DNA of 64,000 nt, taken from contig NC_064676.1 in the NCBI RefSeq assembly GCF_023278565.1, positions 2,976,001-3,040,000 on the forward strand, given 5' to 3'. A model generated the notes under the pieces. It saw nothing but the letters and a program-made list of their open reading frames with translations. It was not told the DNA's origin and did no database searches. Positions 1 to 12,313 of this stretch are shown here, in pieces (the stretch's first letter is position 1; each line of letters starts with the position of its first letter). Source of the DNA: Colletotrichum lupini (Eukaryota > Ascomycota > Sordariomycetes > Glomerellales > Glomerellaceae). Made by a program: the position numbers and the translations under genes.

Positions 1-162
1 AGCAGTCAGCTTCTCTCGAGCTTCTTCAACAATTTTCGTGAACTTGGCCGAGATGACGAGCAGCCTCCCTTCTCTTGAAACTTTCCCTTGGAATAAGGCA
101 ACAAATACACTGTAATCCCTCTGAACAAAAATAGACCAGCCGGCAAAGGACCAATGGTCCAT
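1..162 (-). CDS. Possible 5' part of an unrecognised gene, cut by the window edge
   Basis: A frame read leftwards from an ATG at 162 stays open for all 54 codons to the edge of the window. It starts MDHWSFAGW and runs on to a charged segment (GRLLVISAKF, then IVEEAREK) that looks protein-like. The upstream in-frame codon series is closed by a TGA near 185, so 162 would be the start. An alternative is that only the part left of about 109 is an exon, because a TTACAG acceptor precedes it. I do not recognise the family. With only 54 codons, chance openness is quite possible. Confidence 0.3.
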   Translation of the reverse strand, partial: MDHWSFAGWSIFVQRDYSVFVALFQGKVSREGRLLVISAKFTKIVEEAREKLTA

Positions 163-988
163 CCCGCCATGTGGAATGCCTCACTGCCTGGTCTCATTAT
201 CTTGCGAGCAACTCGACCCGGGGCTCGATCGACTGCACTCCGCTGCTCATCGCCAAGACTGTTTCCAAAACATCTGGGCACAACTCTTTCTCGGTATGTC
301 AGCCAGCTTGCCGCGCACTTGGGACTGCTCAAACCGCTCCGTCACCTGAAAATTTCCTCGAAACTCCGGCAACACAAACCCGGCCTAGGCGATCAACGGC
401 CTGTTTTTTTTTAACTTCATCTCGACAGTGATTTTTGTAAAACGGCACATGTCTTTAGATATCTTCACTCTAAAAACTTCAGGAAAGACTTGTTGAGATT
501 CGAGGTACGCACTTGACATCAAAAAAGTGTAGTCTCTCTACGGACATACGGACCCCTCAGCGCTGTTCACCGAGTGAGGGCATGATTCCGACAAGCGCTG
601 TGAAACACAGCCGGTCGACGAATAAACGGAACCCCGGATTTGCCTCCGGACTCGGCCCTGGCCCTCACATTTTCCCCATGTAATCCCTGACCTTTTCCCC
701 AATCCTTCAATAGCCAGATGAAGGATGAGGAACAAACATGCGTCGTGGCCTGATGGCAAAATCCCAAGTGACCGTTGCAGGTCTCAAAACAAAAATCGCA
801 AAAATGGACATGCTCAGCGTCCCACTGAGAACCGCTCGTGACCCGTAAACACCGATTCGTCGTGACTTTTAGTATCCCTCATGCCGGACTTTGTCGAAAA
901 TGAAACCACACCGAGTCCACACCCCCAAACGCCGTACCGCCGCTTATGTTGAAAAAGGTATGCGTGTACTTGAAAAGAAACCCCTCGC
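163..988. other. Intergenic, no gene recognised
   Basis: About 0.8 kb in which only short, mutually overlapping frames occur. I see no conserved protein, RNA gene or repeat. It holds the 3' flank of the small gene ending at 989. Confidence 0.5.
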
Positions 989-1824
989 TTACTTGGGGAA
1001 TGTAAACCGGGACGTAATCTTCTCGGGCTCCTTCTTGCCAGACGTCGCTGTCGTCTGCTGCTGCCGCGCCGCGAGGTCGGCAATCTTCTCTCGGGCCTTC
1101 ATGAGGCTGCTGTTGTCCTGCTGCTTGAGCTTCGCGCGGATCTCGTACAGTGCCATCAGGGTCGACGCGCGGTCCATATCATCTTCGGCCTGTTCATCAC
1201 CCATCATGTAAGCTCTCTGTCCCGTTCCAAGTAGTGGTTGTTGTTGGTGCTGCAAGGTATTGGTGGTAGTGCTTCGTACATCAGAGTCCCTCTTGGGCGT
1301 GCCGGGGATGGAGCCCTGGGCCGAGTTGGAGCGCGACAAGGCGGGCGGGCTCATCATGATGCGACGGCCAAACTTGTCGACGCGGGCGGGCGAAGCGGTG
1401 CCTGTGCCTGTCCGCGAGGTCTGGGAACTGTGCGTGTGAACGCGGCGGAGTTCATCGGTGGGCCGCCTGGGCAGTCCGGGGGCGGCGGGGTTGGCGCTGG
1501 TCTTCTCAACCGTCTGGATGGCCTTGTTTGCGGTGACAAGAGCGGCTGCCGCGTTGGGTTCCTGTGTTGGAATGAGGTCATCAGCACTTCTGTAGATAGG
1601 GAAGATGGGTGAGTTGAGGAAAAGTTTATTGCGGATCTCCTTTCTTCCCATGAGCCCCTGCAGCCGCCGAAGCGCATCACATCGCAGAGGGAGTTACATG
1701 GGCGAGTCAGAGAATGCGACCGACGAGAATCAACAATTGTAGAGAGTAGGGAATAAGGGAAACAAACGGCTGCGTTGAGGCTGCTCAGGTCGGCAAGCAT
1801 CTGCGCCAGCTGGAGGCTCTCCAT
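989..1824 (-). CDS. Hypothetical protein, 241 aa, two exons
   Basis: Exon 1 is 1824-1768 (19 codons, starting MESLQLAQML). A 110-nt intron follows, with donor GTTTGT at 1767 and acceptor CTGCAG just before 1657. Exon 2 is 1657-989. The join is in phase 0 and gives a 241-residue product. After a short helical N-terminus comes an ordered-looking segment with FLNSPIFPIYRSADDLIP (residues about 31-48). A Ser/Thr/Pro-rich middle with SP and TP sites follows (phosphorylation is possible). A helical C-terminal part reads ASTLMALYEIRAKLKQ. There is no signal peptide or membrane segment. I do not recognise a family; the layout of short helices flanking disorder would fit a small regulatory or scaffold protein, but that is only inference. 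Confidence 0.7.
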
Positions 1825-3314
1825 GGCGACTTTTAGTATTGAGTCTGCGGATTCTCGTTGTTGGTGGTCTCGTGTCGTGTAGTGCGTAGAATGGAGAATG
1901 CTGCCAATTAACAATGCAGTGTTGATTAACGGGCTAGAAGTGGATGCAGGCAGTTAGCAGTGAATTTGGCCGAGAGGAGAGTGAAAGCGGGTGGATCTGG
2001 GCAGGGAATGGACATGGAGCATCATAGCATGGGGCATAAGGTAGAACCCACCGACGCCGTCATTCCAGGCCAAGGCTAAGGAGACTTTTTGACTCTTAAG
2101 GCCAGGTACCACTGGCCACAAGTGCCTGACAGTAAGGCTCTGTGTGTCGGGTCTGTGAGAGATGTCAGAGGGGGGGGAGAAGGGACAGAGCGGAGGGTGC
2201 GTGAGCTAGTGTTAAGGGCTGCGCGGTTGTGTGTTTGTGTGTGTGTGTGTATGTTTTTGCTAAGGTGTGATGATGAATAGGAAAAGGGTAATCACCGCGT
2301 AGTGATGTTGATAAACAAATCTGGCAGAAGTGATCAGGCTGCGTGAGGAAGGTGACTTGATGTAGGACGCATGCCACCTCGAAATGAGAGGTGTGAGGTG
2401 TGCCCTATAGCATGGGGTATGTGGTGACGATACGTATATCACAGTAGAGTACTCCGTACGGGAATATGGGGAAAGATCAAAGACATCAACGTCTACCCCG
2501 CCGGAGACAAGGTAAAGGAACAGTTCCAAGTGGCAGATGGTAGCAGGGAAGTGTCCTTATTGGGCCTTCCTTGGCCAGTCCATCGGGTCCGGTGCAATGG
2601 TCTGTCACTTTCAACTTTGTCTTCCCAGGTGAAGGTACCTAGGTCGGTAGGTACCTTGACTTTAGTCCAAGTCGATGATCAAATCCACGAAACCGAGCTG
2701 GAGGGAAGGAAGGAAGCGGGGTGAGAGACACAGGGCACCTTCCCCCACACTGGGCCATTTCAGCCACATTGAGCACCCCAGGCCCTTCCTTGTCCCCGCT
2801 GTCTCCTGGCCACTCATGCGACTGCTGGAACATCTGTCGCCTGCTCTTCCCAACCGGTTGGGCGGGAAGTGTCTCCCCCGAAGCTTCAAGTCGATCCCGT
2901 CCAATCGAGGCCAGCTTCAATCCAATCCAGTCAGTTCCCAGACTGCCAGATCTCGCGTGCATTGGACTGCTTTCTGCACAGGCCCTTCTTATAGGTATGC
3001 AAGCTTCAATGGTTGCCGCCGATTGACGCATCCGTCCTCCGAATCGCCTTGACCAGATTGGCAAGCCTCCGTGCTTAGTGCCGGCAGGTCTCCCGACGCA
3101 CCCAACTTTCCAACCAGTATAAAATCTGACTAAGCATCCTCGAGTCTCCCAGGCCTGCGTTCCCCGGTTATTCGGAGAATCCGACACTGGCTCCGGCATC
3201 GCTTCGGCATCCTTTCCGAAGCTCGTTATCAACCTCACGCCTTCTCATAAATCAACAGACCTCAAATCTTGCAAAAACCTGTAACTCGAGGAGACGCGAA
3301 TCACAACCGTCAAG
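1825..3314. other. Divergent intergenic region between the hypothetical gene and the FAHD1-like gene
   Basis: About 1.5 kb without a supported gene. It contains a (GT)n microsatellite around 2229-2252 and a palindromic GGTACCTAGG-type cluster at about 2633-2658. A TATA-like TATAAAA at about 3118 lies 190 nt before the downstream ATG. The 199-codon frame on the minus strand here shows no protein-like pattern. Confidence 0.5.
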
Positions 3315-4197
3315 ATGTCCATGGTTTTCAGACGCTCAATGGCTACCGCCGCCTCATTGAAGAGGGCCGGTAAGGTCATGTGCATTGGCCGCAACTATGC
3401 GTGAGTGATTCGTCACCTGCCCCTCGACTCTCACAAACATGAGATGCAGGCACAGGGAACAGAAGAGAGGACTAACAACCAATCCGCAGCGATCATGTCA
3501 AGGAGCTCAACAACACCCGCCCTAAGCAGCCCTTCTTCTTCCTGAAGCCCACCTCCTCCATCCTCCTCCCTGGAGCCGGCCCAGTGCTGAGACCCAAGGG
3601 TGTCGACATGCACTATGAGGTCGAGCTCGCCCTCATCCTCGGCAAGCAGGTCAAGGATCTCAAGGCCGATGACCACAAGGGCGCCATCGACGCCATTGAG
3701 GGTTCGTCTCACTCACTTGGGGCACATTGTCCCCCTTCCTACCCTCACAACCACTGACACACAAGACAGCCTACGCCCTCGCCATTGACATGACGGCACG
3801 CAACAACCAAAACGAAGCCAAGAAGAAGGGTCTCCCCTGGTCTATCGCCAAGGGCTTCGACACCTTCCTGCCCATGAGCGACATTATCAAGAAATCCGCC
3901 ATCCCCGACCCCCACGACATTGAGCTCTTCCTCAAGGTCAACGACGTTGTCAAGCAGGAAGGCTCCACCAACCTCATGCTCTTCCAGATCCCCCGCATCC
4001 TGAGCGACATCTCCAAGGTCATGACCCTCGAGGCCGGCGACATCGTCCTGACCGGAACCCCCGCTGGTGTCGGCCCGGCCGTGCCCGGTGACGTGATCCG
4101 CGCCGGTCTCCGTGTCGGCGGCAAGGAGCTGGCCGAGGCCAAGATCGAGGTTGCCGTTGAGGAGTCTCCTAGCTCGTACGAGTTTGCCGAGACGTAA
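3315..4197 (+). CDS. Fumarylacetoacetate hydrolase family protein, FAHD1-like acylpyruvase / oxaloacetate decarboxylase
   Basis: Exons 3315-3400, 3490-3701 and 3770-4197 join in frame (241 aa). The N-terminus (MSMVFRRSMATAASLKRAG) is basic and Ser/Ala-rich, like a mitochondrial targeting peptide. The FAH fold follows: CIGRNYADHVKEL, then FLKPTSSILLPG, MHYEVELALILG with the metal-binding Glu pair, and AYALAIDMTARN. Later comes the substrate-loop segment KGFDTF and the conserved DIVLTGTPAGVGP. Members of this family cleave acylpyruvates and decarboxylate oxaloacetate in mitochondria with Mg2+ or Mn2+. The stop at 4195-4197 overlaps a perfect GTAAGT, and a TTTTACAG lies 80-90 nt on. Splicing there would replace the last residues with a short tail ending near 4306. 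The neighbouring 3-HAO gene is convergent. Confidence 0.92.
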
Positions 4198-4507
4198 GTG
4201 TCGCTCTGATGTTGAACTATGGGAGGTGACCTATCTAGAGAAGGGGGAGGATTTGAGCGATTTATCTGCAATGTTTTACAGAAAAGTCATGTTGGGTCTC
4301 ATATAAAAAATGGGCCGAGGTGTGAACATCTCAGCCTGGATCATCTAGATCAATCATGATCACATGTACTTTTAAATCATATAGACCGTCTGCTCGCCTT
4401 CGCCTACAACAAATACCCAAACCTGAAAGATCACACTGCGTACGTCAGAAACAAAGTGCCTCTCTCTCACCCGCTCATCCACTCATCGAAATGTAACGCC
4501 GGCCGCT

Positions 4508-5246
4508 TCACTCCAGGTTAGGATCCTTAATCGACCCAGGCTTCGGCGCCGCCTCGGCGACAACGCCGCACTTCTTACACGTCCTCGCCCCCTCGTCGGC
4601 CTTGAACGCCTCGACAGCAGCCTTGATCTGCGTGCCGAGGTCGGTGCAGTGGAAGGCCGCCTCGTGGACGACCTCGCGGCAAGACTCGCAGTACCAGCGC
4701 ATGCGATCGATGGAGCCTTCCGGTCGTCGCTGCTCGAGCACGACGCCGACCGTGTCGGCGAAGCGGACGGGGTTGTGCGGGGTGTTGCCGGGGAGCAGGA
4801 ACATGTCGCCCTCGCGGATGATGACGTCCTTGAAGACGCCCTCGTCGACGACCTTGAGCATCATGGCGCCCTTGTACTGGTAGAACCATTCGGGGGTCTG
4901 GTTGATGTGGTAGTCTGTTCGGGCGTTGGGACCGCCGACGATCTAAGGCTCGGCGTCAGAAATGATGATGATGATGGTGGTGGGGGCGGGGGCGAGGGGT
5001 CAAGGGGATGAGTTTTGAGTTGTTGTGCTTACCATAACGGTGAAGTCCTCATTGTAGACGCAGTAGTTGTTGATTGGGGGTTTGAGAAGGTGAGAGTTCT
5101 CCTCTAGCCTAAGTGCGTGAGAGAGACGTTAACATCAATTGAGCCCCGTTGCGAATAGCCTCACAATCGCATGCTATGCAGAGCTGGGCAACGTAGGTAA
5201 AGTTGGAAACTCACCACTTGGGCAGGTTGACAGGGGGTCCAAGCAT
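4508..5246 (-). CDS. BNA1: 3-hydroxyanthranilate 3,4-dioxygenase
   Basis: Exons 5246-5215, 5108-5033 and 4942-4508 splice in frame to 180 aa. This cytosolic cupin enzyme opens the ring of 3-hydroxyanthranilate in the kynurenine route from tryptophan to quinolinate and NAD. Visible family features are [18 protein letters not shown], giving the iron ligands His48 and Glu54, and GNTPHNP with the third ligand His92. Two C-terminal CxxC pairs (Cys121/Cys124 and Cys158/Cys161) form the rubredoxin-like second metal site found in fungal and bacterial enzymes. Length is normal for the family. Intron donors are GTGAGT and GTAAGC. Nothing is missing, so the gene should be functional. Confidence 0.96.
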
Positions 5247-7092
5247 GATGGCTGCTTGTGGTGTCGTGAGTCACTTGAGCTTGTTTCGCGTTTTAATGAA
5301 AACTCTTCTTTGTAAAACTCTGGCGTCAACAATTCAACAATTGTGGGTTTCTGATGTTGAAATCGGGTGGTAAGGCTATGAGATGGTGTAGATAAGTTGA
5401 TTTCATCCCCTCCTTCTCTTCCGTGGCGAATGAGATATTTAGGCTTTGGATGACTACAACATCTCATTGATGAGGCTGCATTTATCAGCCGCCAGAGCTC
5501 TCATTCCGGACGGGCCCGGCGGAGCCACTGGAGAGAGTTGCGGGCCGCCCACAGCGGCGGGTAAGGTAAATACCGACAATCTGTGAAGGTATTGAGATAA
5601 TCCTCCATATAGTTACAGACAGATGTGAAATGAATATCAAGTCATCTTCATCGCTGACAAACACAACGTTGAAGGTCGGAATCACATCCTGTAGTCAGTC
5701 CTTGACGAGCTTCTAGGAAGTGATTCACCGGCACAGTTAGCCGTCGATAGGCAGTTAGTAATGATGGTCATAGACTGAAGACTCCGAGCGACCGAGAGCG
5801 AGCGGCGACAATGGCCTACGACCCCTCTCACTAAAAACAACCCCGCCATACCAACACGTCCCAGGCTCCGAGGACTCCATTGTGTCACCCCAGGTGCGAT
5901 TTCCAATGAGAGAGAACATCAGAATGTCACTGGTAAGCCACCCGGCCAGTCCCAAGTGACGCCTGGCCTGGCACGTCCGAGGAGTGTGATGGGGAAGGAG
6001 GGGACCACCCGCCCCGCCCTACCCGTCTCATCCAGCGCCCACTTACCCGCCTCACGGGTTATCGATCTTACAATCCGCCTCCAGCAAGTCTCACAGCATC
6101 AGTGCAGGGCATCACCATCTTACAAAGCTGCATGCTCTAGCCCCTGCCTGCTTAAGCAACATTCTACGCAGGAGAGGTCCGGGCGTGTGCAGAATGGAAA
6201 GAGAAAAAGAGACATTTCAGACGAGTCAACGCCTTAGCCGCCGCGACGGTCTCTTACAGGCCTTTCCCAGCCAGCATCCCGCCTCAAGTCTCTCCTAACA
6301 GCCCCTCCGAGTCTCACGAGGACAAGCTATCTTACCTTAGCCCCAGCACGTCAGCTCCCCGCCGTTTGGTTTAGTTTTTGCTAAAGGATTCTTTGTTGTG
6401 CTCGTACACAGACAACCTGTTACTGACCACTTCCCTACACCGACACAGCAGCGGCAAGCGTGCTAAAGGTTCTGGAAGGTAAAGTGTTGGCTGGTTGGTG
6501 AGTAGAGAAGCAGCGCGAGAAGGGAACACCCCGTCTCAGAGGCTGGGAACCTGCGCACATTTGAGCGAGTTTCCATCTCATCCTCCCCAAGCCACGGGCC
6601 GCCACCCCTTCTTCAGCCTTAGTCGTGAACGTGCAGGATAGATAGCTTGTACATATTCTCCGGTAAAACATTACTTTGCATTTGCAACAAACGACAAAAT
6701 CATTTCCCATCCTTCAGCAATTTTCACCGTTTTGTCGTCCCCGGCAGTCATCAACCGAATCGTTGCTAGCTCCCGCTCCGTACAGATACAAGATCGCTGA
6801 ACACCATTGGAACCCCTACCGCCACGGTACCACCCCCGCGAAACCCGTACCCTTACCGTTATCCATTCTGGAACCGACATACCCCCGGTCCCGCATATCT
6901 CACTGAGGTGACTGACCGACTGACCGACCACGCACTGGGCAGACGCAACCTCTCCTTTTCAACAACAAATCACCCATCTTGAAACCGTACCAAACGAAGC
7001 ACGCAATATCCCAATCTACGTGCTAGAAAATTCCACACCGAGCTTTCGACAACCAAGCCTTCCCTCGATAACCACCCCAAGTACCGATCAAT
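5247..7092. other. Divergent intergenic region between 3-HAO and the copper transporter
   Basis: About 1.85 kb with only short shadow frames. It is C/T-rich near 6240-6360, as in fungal promoters. I found no exact Mac1-type copper element (TTTGCTCA) by eye. No RNA gene or repeat was recognised. Confidence 0.5.
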
Positions 7093-8308
7093 ATGGACCA
7101 CGCGCACATGGATCACTCAAAGATGGACCACTCCGCCATGGACCACGGCGATATGGGAGGCCACGGAATGGGAGGCGGCATGGGCGACCGGTGCAGCATG
7201 AACGTACGTTTCTTCACATAGCCCGACATACCTGCGCATGCCATGTGCTCCCTCTACCACTTCCTCTTCGAACTCTCGCGGAATGCCCTCACGGCGGTCC
7301 CTCCACGAGCCGGCGATAGAGCTCCTCTACTCCTCAACTCGCTCCTATCGGAGCTCAATGTCAAGATGAAAGCACAGCTCAAAGCTAACCCGCGTTCTCT
7401 TCTAGATGCTCTTCACCTGGGACACCAAGAACCTCTGCATCGTCTTCCGCCAATGGCACGTCCGCTCCACCAGCGGCCTCGTCATCTCGCTCCTCCTCGT
7501 CGTCGCACTCGCCGCAGGCTACGAAGCCCTCCGCGCCGCATCCCGCCGTTACGAGAACTCTGTGAACAAGCGCGTTGACTCTCTCCCGAGTAAGCACCCT
7601 CTCTCCTCCCGGCAATCGCCATCGCACATACATAAACATAAACCTGTATCATACCCATCTTCTGTATACCAAACAATTACCTTTCGCCCATGATCCCCCA
7701 CCCACATGCTTCCCATCTTGCACATACACATTACCTTGAAAGCTGCGCTCCCCAACCAAGCGCCCCTCTTCCCGACCGACGTAGAGGTGGACCTAGGGCG
7801 AGCGCATACATCCCCTCACTCCCCTTTGCATCAAACGTGATACCGAACACAAATGAGCTAAGAAGTCTTGTGTCTTTCGAGGCGTCGCTGGAACCGTTAC
7901 TGAGACAACCCCCTTCCTATGGACAGGACGCGAACAGGCAGAGGCCAGCAGGAGCGCACACCTCGTCAAGGCCGCCCTCTACGCCGCCCAGAACTTTTAC
8001 GCCTTTATGCTCATGTGAGTTTTGATTCCCTCTCCCATATGCTCTATGCCTTTCTAGGTTTGCGTGCCGTTTCGGATTCAGCTGGCTTTTTCTTTCGAGG
8101 GAGGAAACAGGCGAGTTCGGAAGATGCGCAAGTTAGAGAGAAGAAGGAAGTTCTGTACGATGCAAGGAAGAAGCGACTGACGAGAAACAGGCTCGTTTTC
8201 ATGACATACAACGGCTGGGTCATGGTCGCCGTCGCTATCGGCGCCTTCGTGGGATACGCCGCATTCGGAAGCTCAACCTCCTCGACCAAGGACAATGCGT
8301 GCCATTAA
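7093..8308 (+). CDS. CTR-family high-affinity copper transporter
   Basis: Four exons (7093-7203, 7406-7589, 7927-8014, 8191-8308) give 166 aa. The protein imports Cu(I) as a trimer, at the plasma membrane or vacuole. The extracellular N-terminus is a His/Met array (MDHAHMDHSKMDHSAMDHGD and more) typical of copper capture. TM1 is near residues 55-72 (SGLVISLLLVVALAAGYEAL). TM2 carries the MLVFM copper-filter motif MxxxM at residues 128-132, and the codon of Met128 is split by the third intron. TM3 has GAFVG, the GxxxG packing motif. The protein ends in a Cys-His pair (NACH). The second intron is long for this window (337 nt). All key motifs are intact. Which fungal CTR paralogue it is cannot be decided from sequence alone. 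Confidence 0.93.
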
Positions 8309-8874
8309 TAGGTTCCCCTTACGTTCGCACAAGGTCCCGGGTGGCCTCGACAAGCCATAGACATGCTTTTGTATCTTCCCTTGCACAATAGCTTCTTTTG
8401 GAAATATCAACGGTGGAGGGGCGTTCATCGATCTGTTTTGATTTTTATAGCATTAGCTTCCGACTCCCTACAGGCCGAAGACAGGCGGCGACGGGTGAGT
8501 CTGGCAAGAGAAGGAGACCCCCCTCGCATAAGGGGGACAGGACTCGGAATACACATGATATGCTCAAGCAAATATTCATTCATCGTGGCGGCTGCGGCTG
8601 CTCTAGCTGCAGCGGCAGACTCTATATATGTGATTTCTACATATTGATAGCGGGCGATGCGTATAAACACCCCAGAATCCTAATTCTCCGACACTATTTG
8701 TTTTTTTTATTCTGCCTTTGCTGGTTGCTCGGGCGGTTCTCAATATCGATTACACAGTATTAAAACACAGTATCAATGGATATTCCCACTATCTCGATAG
8801 ACTTCTCCGACACTATACGCTCGAAGAAATGGGTGAATTCCATCTTCTGGATCTCAACCACCTACATGCTGAGC
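8309..8874. other. Convergent 3' flanks of the copper transporter and Nudix genes
   Basis: About 570 nt that should hold the two 3' untranslated regions. The composition turns AT-rich around 8630-8800, with a T run at 8700-8708. No gene was recognised. Confidence 0.5.
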
Positions 8875-10806
8875 TCACATCTTCGCAGGCTCCGCCTTCT
8901 CCCCCCTCCCACCCTCCGCAGTTGTACTCGTACTCGTCGTCGTCGTCGTCTCATCCCTCTTCCTCTTCTTCTCCACCAAGCTCCCCTCCCTCTCCGCCTG
9001 CAGAATAATCTCCTCGTCGCCAAAGTGCTCGTTACACTCAAACTCGGGATTTTTCCCGTACGCGATGCGCGCGCAGTCGACGAGCATATGCGCCGTCAGT
9101 CCCCACACTTTGAACCGCCCGCCGCCCTCCTTATCCTTCTCCTCCTCCAGCTTCTCGGCGAGGTTGCTCTGCGGGTGATCCACGTCCATCGCGTTCCCCG
9201 GCGTCGTGACGCGCTGGTCGTCGACGGGGACGTAGAAGTTGTGTACGCGCCAGGGGTGTTCTTTCCACTGGATCCAGCTGCCGTCGTACCAGTGGCCCGG
9301 CGGGAGGACCTTGGATGACGAGGATGGGAGGTCGGCATCCTTGGACCGGAGGAAGTTCTGAAAGGGCGCGGAGAAGACGGCGGCGACTTCTTTGGCGTCC
9401 AGGCGCGGGATCATGCGCTCCTCGACGAGCGGGCTCGGATCGTCTTCGTCCGGGTCCTCGTCGGCGTGGAGAAAGGCGACGCAGGGGCGGACGACGAGTT
9501 CCGTGCGGGCGAGGTTGTAGGGGAGGTAGCAGAGGGGTTCGATCTTGAAGGGTTTCGGGATGCGGGCGTCGTCCATGGGCAGGCCGATTTCCTCCCACGC
9601 TTCTCTTCTTGCGATTTCGTCTGGCGAGGTGGTCAGCTATACAGCCCACACACTTGTTGACAGCGTGGGTGGTGGACCCCGTTGGTATTGTGACTTACAC
9701 GGTGTTTCTTGCAGCGTATCCGCCTTGCCTCCCGGGAAGGCGGCGTGCCCGGAGAAGCTCCGCAGGCTGGCCGCGCGCATCGTGATGACGACGCGCAGGT
9801 CGCCTCTGCGGTCGGCGTAGAGTAGAATCAAAACGGCCGCTCGGCGGCTCACTGGGAGTCTGTCCCAGAGAGGGAATGCGGGCGGTACATATCGTCTCAG
9901 GCGGGCGATGGCCGCCTTGGAGCGCATTAGCATCCTATTTGCGCAGAGATACATGGCCGGCAGAGGTGTTTCATGTACTGAAACGATGGAATACAACAAA
10001 AGGAAAGGAAAGACAGAACAGCGAAGATTTGCAAGAGAGGACGGCGAGGGAGCGGGCGCGAGAGGAAGGAGAGGAAGGGCCAAGAGGGCACCAAGTCATG
10101 AGTTCATGGGGTGATACAGCGCTTGATATGCGGCGACATGATGATGGGCAGCAAGATAGAGCAGGAGGGGGGTAACAGGGCGTGAGAATATAGCTTCACT
10201 TTGGGGAAGCATGATACATGAATGGTGATAGGCTGAGGAACACATGAAAAAGAGCGAGATCGGGCATGACTGCAACGCTGCATCTAGGTCGCATCTTCCC
10301 CAACTCCAATCTATATGGGCATCTAAGGGGGAGTTCATGGGGAAGCAGACGGAGCGAAGAGAATCAAGAAAGTGACTAACCGCAGATACTGAGTTGAGGG
10401 GAGCCATGGCTCCAGCATCCCAGTAGCTCGTAACCTCTTCGTGGTCGTCGAGGATGAGGATACCCTCTGGGTTGGGGTTACCGTTGTCGTTGGTGTTCTT
10501 GTTGTCGTTCGTCTGGCTAGTAGCAGCAGTAGTGGTGGCGGCCGGATCCTTGGCGGCAGCGGCAGCGGCGAGCGTGGTCTTGATCTCGTGGACCTCCTGA
10601 TCCGTCGGTGGCGTGGCCTCGTCTAGCTGCTGCTGATGCTGCAGGGCTGGCGACGCCGTCGCGGTGGTACTGGTGGTCGTTGTAGTAGTAGTAATTGAAG
10701 AAGCAGTATTACTGGTGTTGGTTCCCGTGGTTGCTGCAGCGTCTTCGGAGAAGGACGGAGGAGAGGTTGGGGCCGGCGAGGGGTCCGTCGCGGCCGCTTG
10801 GCTCAT
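8875..10806 (-). CDS. Nudix hydrolase, peroxisomal coenzyme A diphosphatase type (PCD1/NUDT7-like)
   Basis: Exons 10806-10381, 9915-9699 and 9620-8875 give 462 aa in frame. The catalytic core starts at MAPLNSVSA (ATG at 10407) and continues across a 465-nt intron to AAIARLRRYVPP. It then has the CoA-type signature (MRAASLRSFSGHAAFPGGK, residues about 188-206) and the Nudix helix REAWEEIGL (220-228). The helix Glu residues that bind Mg2+ are present. The spacing from the FPGG glycine to the first Glu (212) is one residue longer than the textbook box. The family cleaves CoA and acyl-CoA to 4'-phosphopantetheine and 3',5'-ADP. Residues 1-133 are a Thr/Ala/Asn-rich low-complexity extension, so translation might instead begin at 10407. 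The first intron uses an AAG acceptor behind a GCTAAT branch site. Confidence 0.85.
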
Positions 10807-12313
10807 TTCTCGGTCTTATCTATCCGACGGGGGGTGGGGGAAGGAAGAAGAGGAGAGGAGGATGAGGGGGAGCAAGAGGTGCAGGTTTGCAACTCTATCT
10901 GCGCGCCTATGGATCGAATGGGATGAGGATGGAAGAGGGGAAGGTAAGGTAAAAAGAATCCCTAGGATGTTGTGAGGAGTATGTAAGCGTGTGCGTGTGA
11001 TTGAGTGTGGACGGGAGCTCCGGTTAGAGGTCCGGACGAAGGATGACCGACACGAGGAAGCGAGGTCCAGGAAGAATGCGGCGTTCAAGCGTTCAGCGGT
11101 CGTGCGCGGGGAGTCAAGGGTAGAGGAGGAAGAGGAGGGGGGCGGCTGCGCGCGTTCTTGCCTAGAAGGTCACGGACGTGAGATGGGTTGGAGGAGGACG
11201 GATGACGGAGTTGCTGTGTGCTTATCCAAGGCAATCTAAGGTAAGGTCTTCCAGACTGTGTATGGAGTATGTAGGTATTGTGGTAGAAGTTGGAGAAAGG
11301 AGGAGGAAACCGAGGGCCCAGAACAGTCACCTTGTGCGAACGTGTGTCTTGGGGGAAAGTTGTTGGAAAAAGCGCCGAGCCGAATTGCGGGGGTGGGGTT
11401 AGTTAAGATATCCCGAAGAGCCAAGTAGCCGGGGCAGTATGGAAGTACAGAGTGAGTCAATAGCAAGTAGCAACAGCAGTCAGATCAACCATACTTTTGA
11501 GATCTCATTATGAGATGTCACTTCTGCCCTAAAGGCTTACTTATGGTCAACTCTCATTGGGTCGGCAAGCTAAGGCATCTTGTTTCCATGGGAAGCAAGT
11601 AGTTACCATAAGGTAAAGTATGTCACCGGGTACCTTATGACTCCCAGGTACGTCACCGCGGGTCTCTCACCTAAAGCTCGGCAGCCCGCGGCCCGGCGAA
11701 CACGGAGGTCCCGCGGAGCTTGCCATAACCCGAACTTGTCATTGGCCCGGGTTGACGTCTTACATGGGAATGCGGGACCCTTTTCCGCTATTACTTATCG
11801 ATTACTTTATTAGAGGTGGGGGAGCTGTTCACATCACACAGCTTCGGGCGCATTCAGACTTTGGCTTTGCATCCACCGGATTCGTCTGCATATTGTAGAA
11901 AGTAGAGATTATCTTCTTTCACTTCCTATAGATTGTTCTTGGTAGGAATGTCTATCTAAGGTAAAATATTCATCTGGACTTTTGCCAGGTTTCATGGATT
12001 GGCAGAGACGTAATACGTACACTGCCCAAACAACGACAAACGCTTCTTCGCTTTTCAGAAAGGATGATGGACAGGCAGGTAGACTAGTGAGTAGTCTAGG
12101 CGCCCTCCTTCCATGACAAACAAACAACGCTAAACACACAAACGCCGAGACATGACACCATCCCAGGACTTCTGACCTGAGCCAGCTGTTCCCTCCCTTG
12201 ACGCGGACCAGATGGTTCGCATCTCAAGGCACCTTACCCAGCGTCCTAAGCAGCGCAGGCAGTCCGCACCCCGAAACGCCACGCCGGCGCCGTCCCATAA
12301 TGCCCGGCTTGCA
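10807..12313. other. Intergenic region upstream of the Nudix gene
   Basis: About 1.5 kb. It has a purine-rich stretch (about 10840-10945) and repeated AAGGTA/TACCTT words (near 11240, 11612, 11629 and 11957). No coding or RNA gene was recognised. Confidence 0.5.

Noticed and set aside
2639..3238. 199-codon minus-strand frame upstream of the FAHD1-like gene
   Set aside because: No regular secondary-structure pattern or motif, overlapped by plus-strand frames; lies in promoter sequence.
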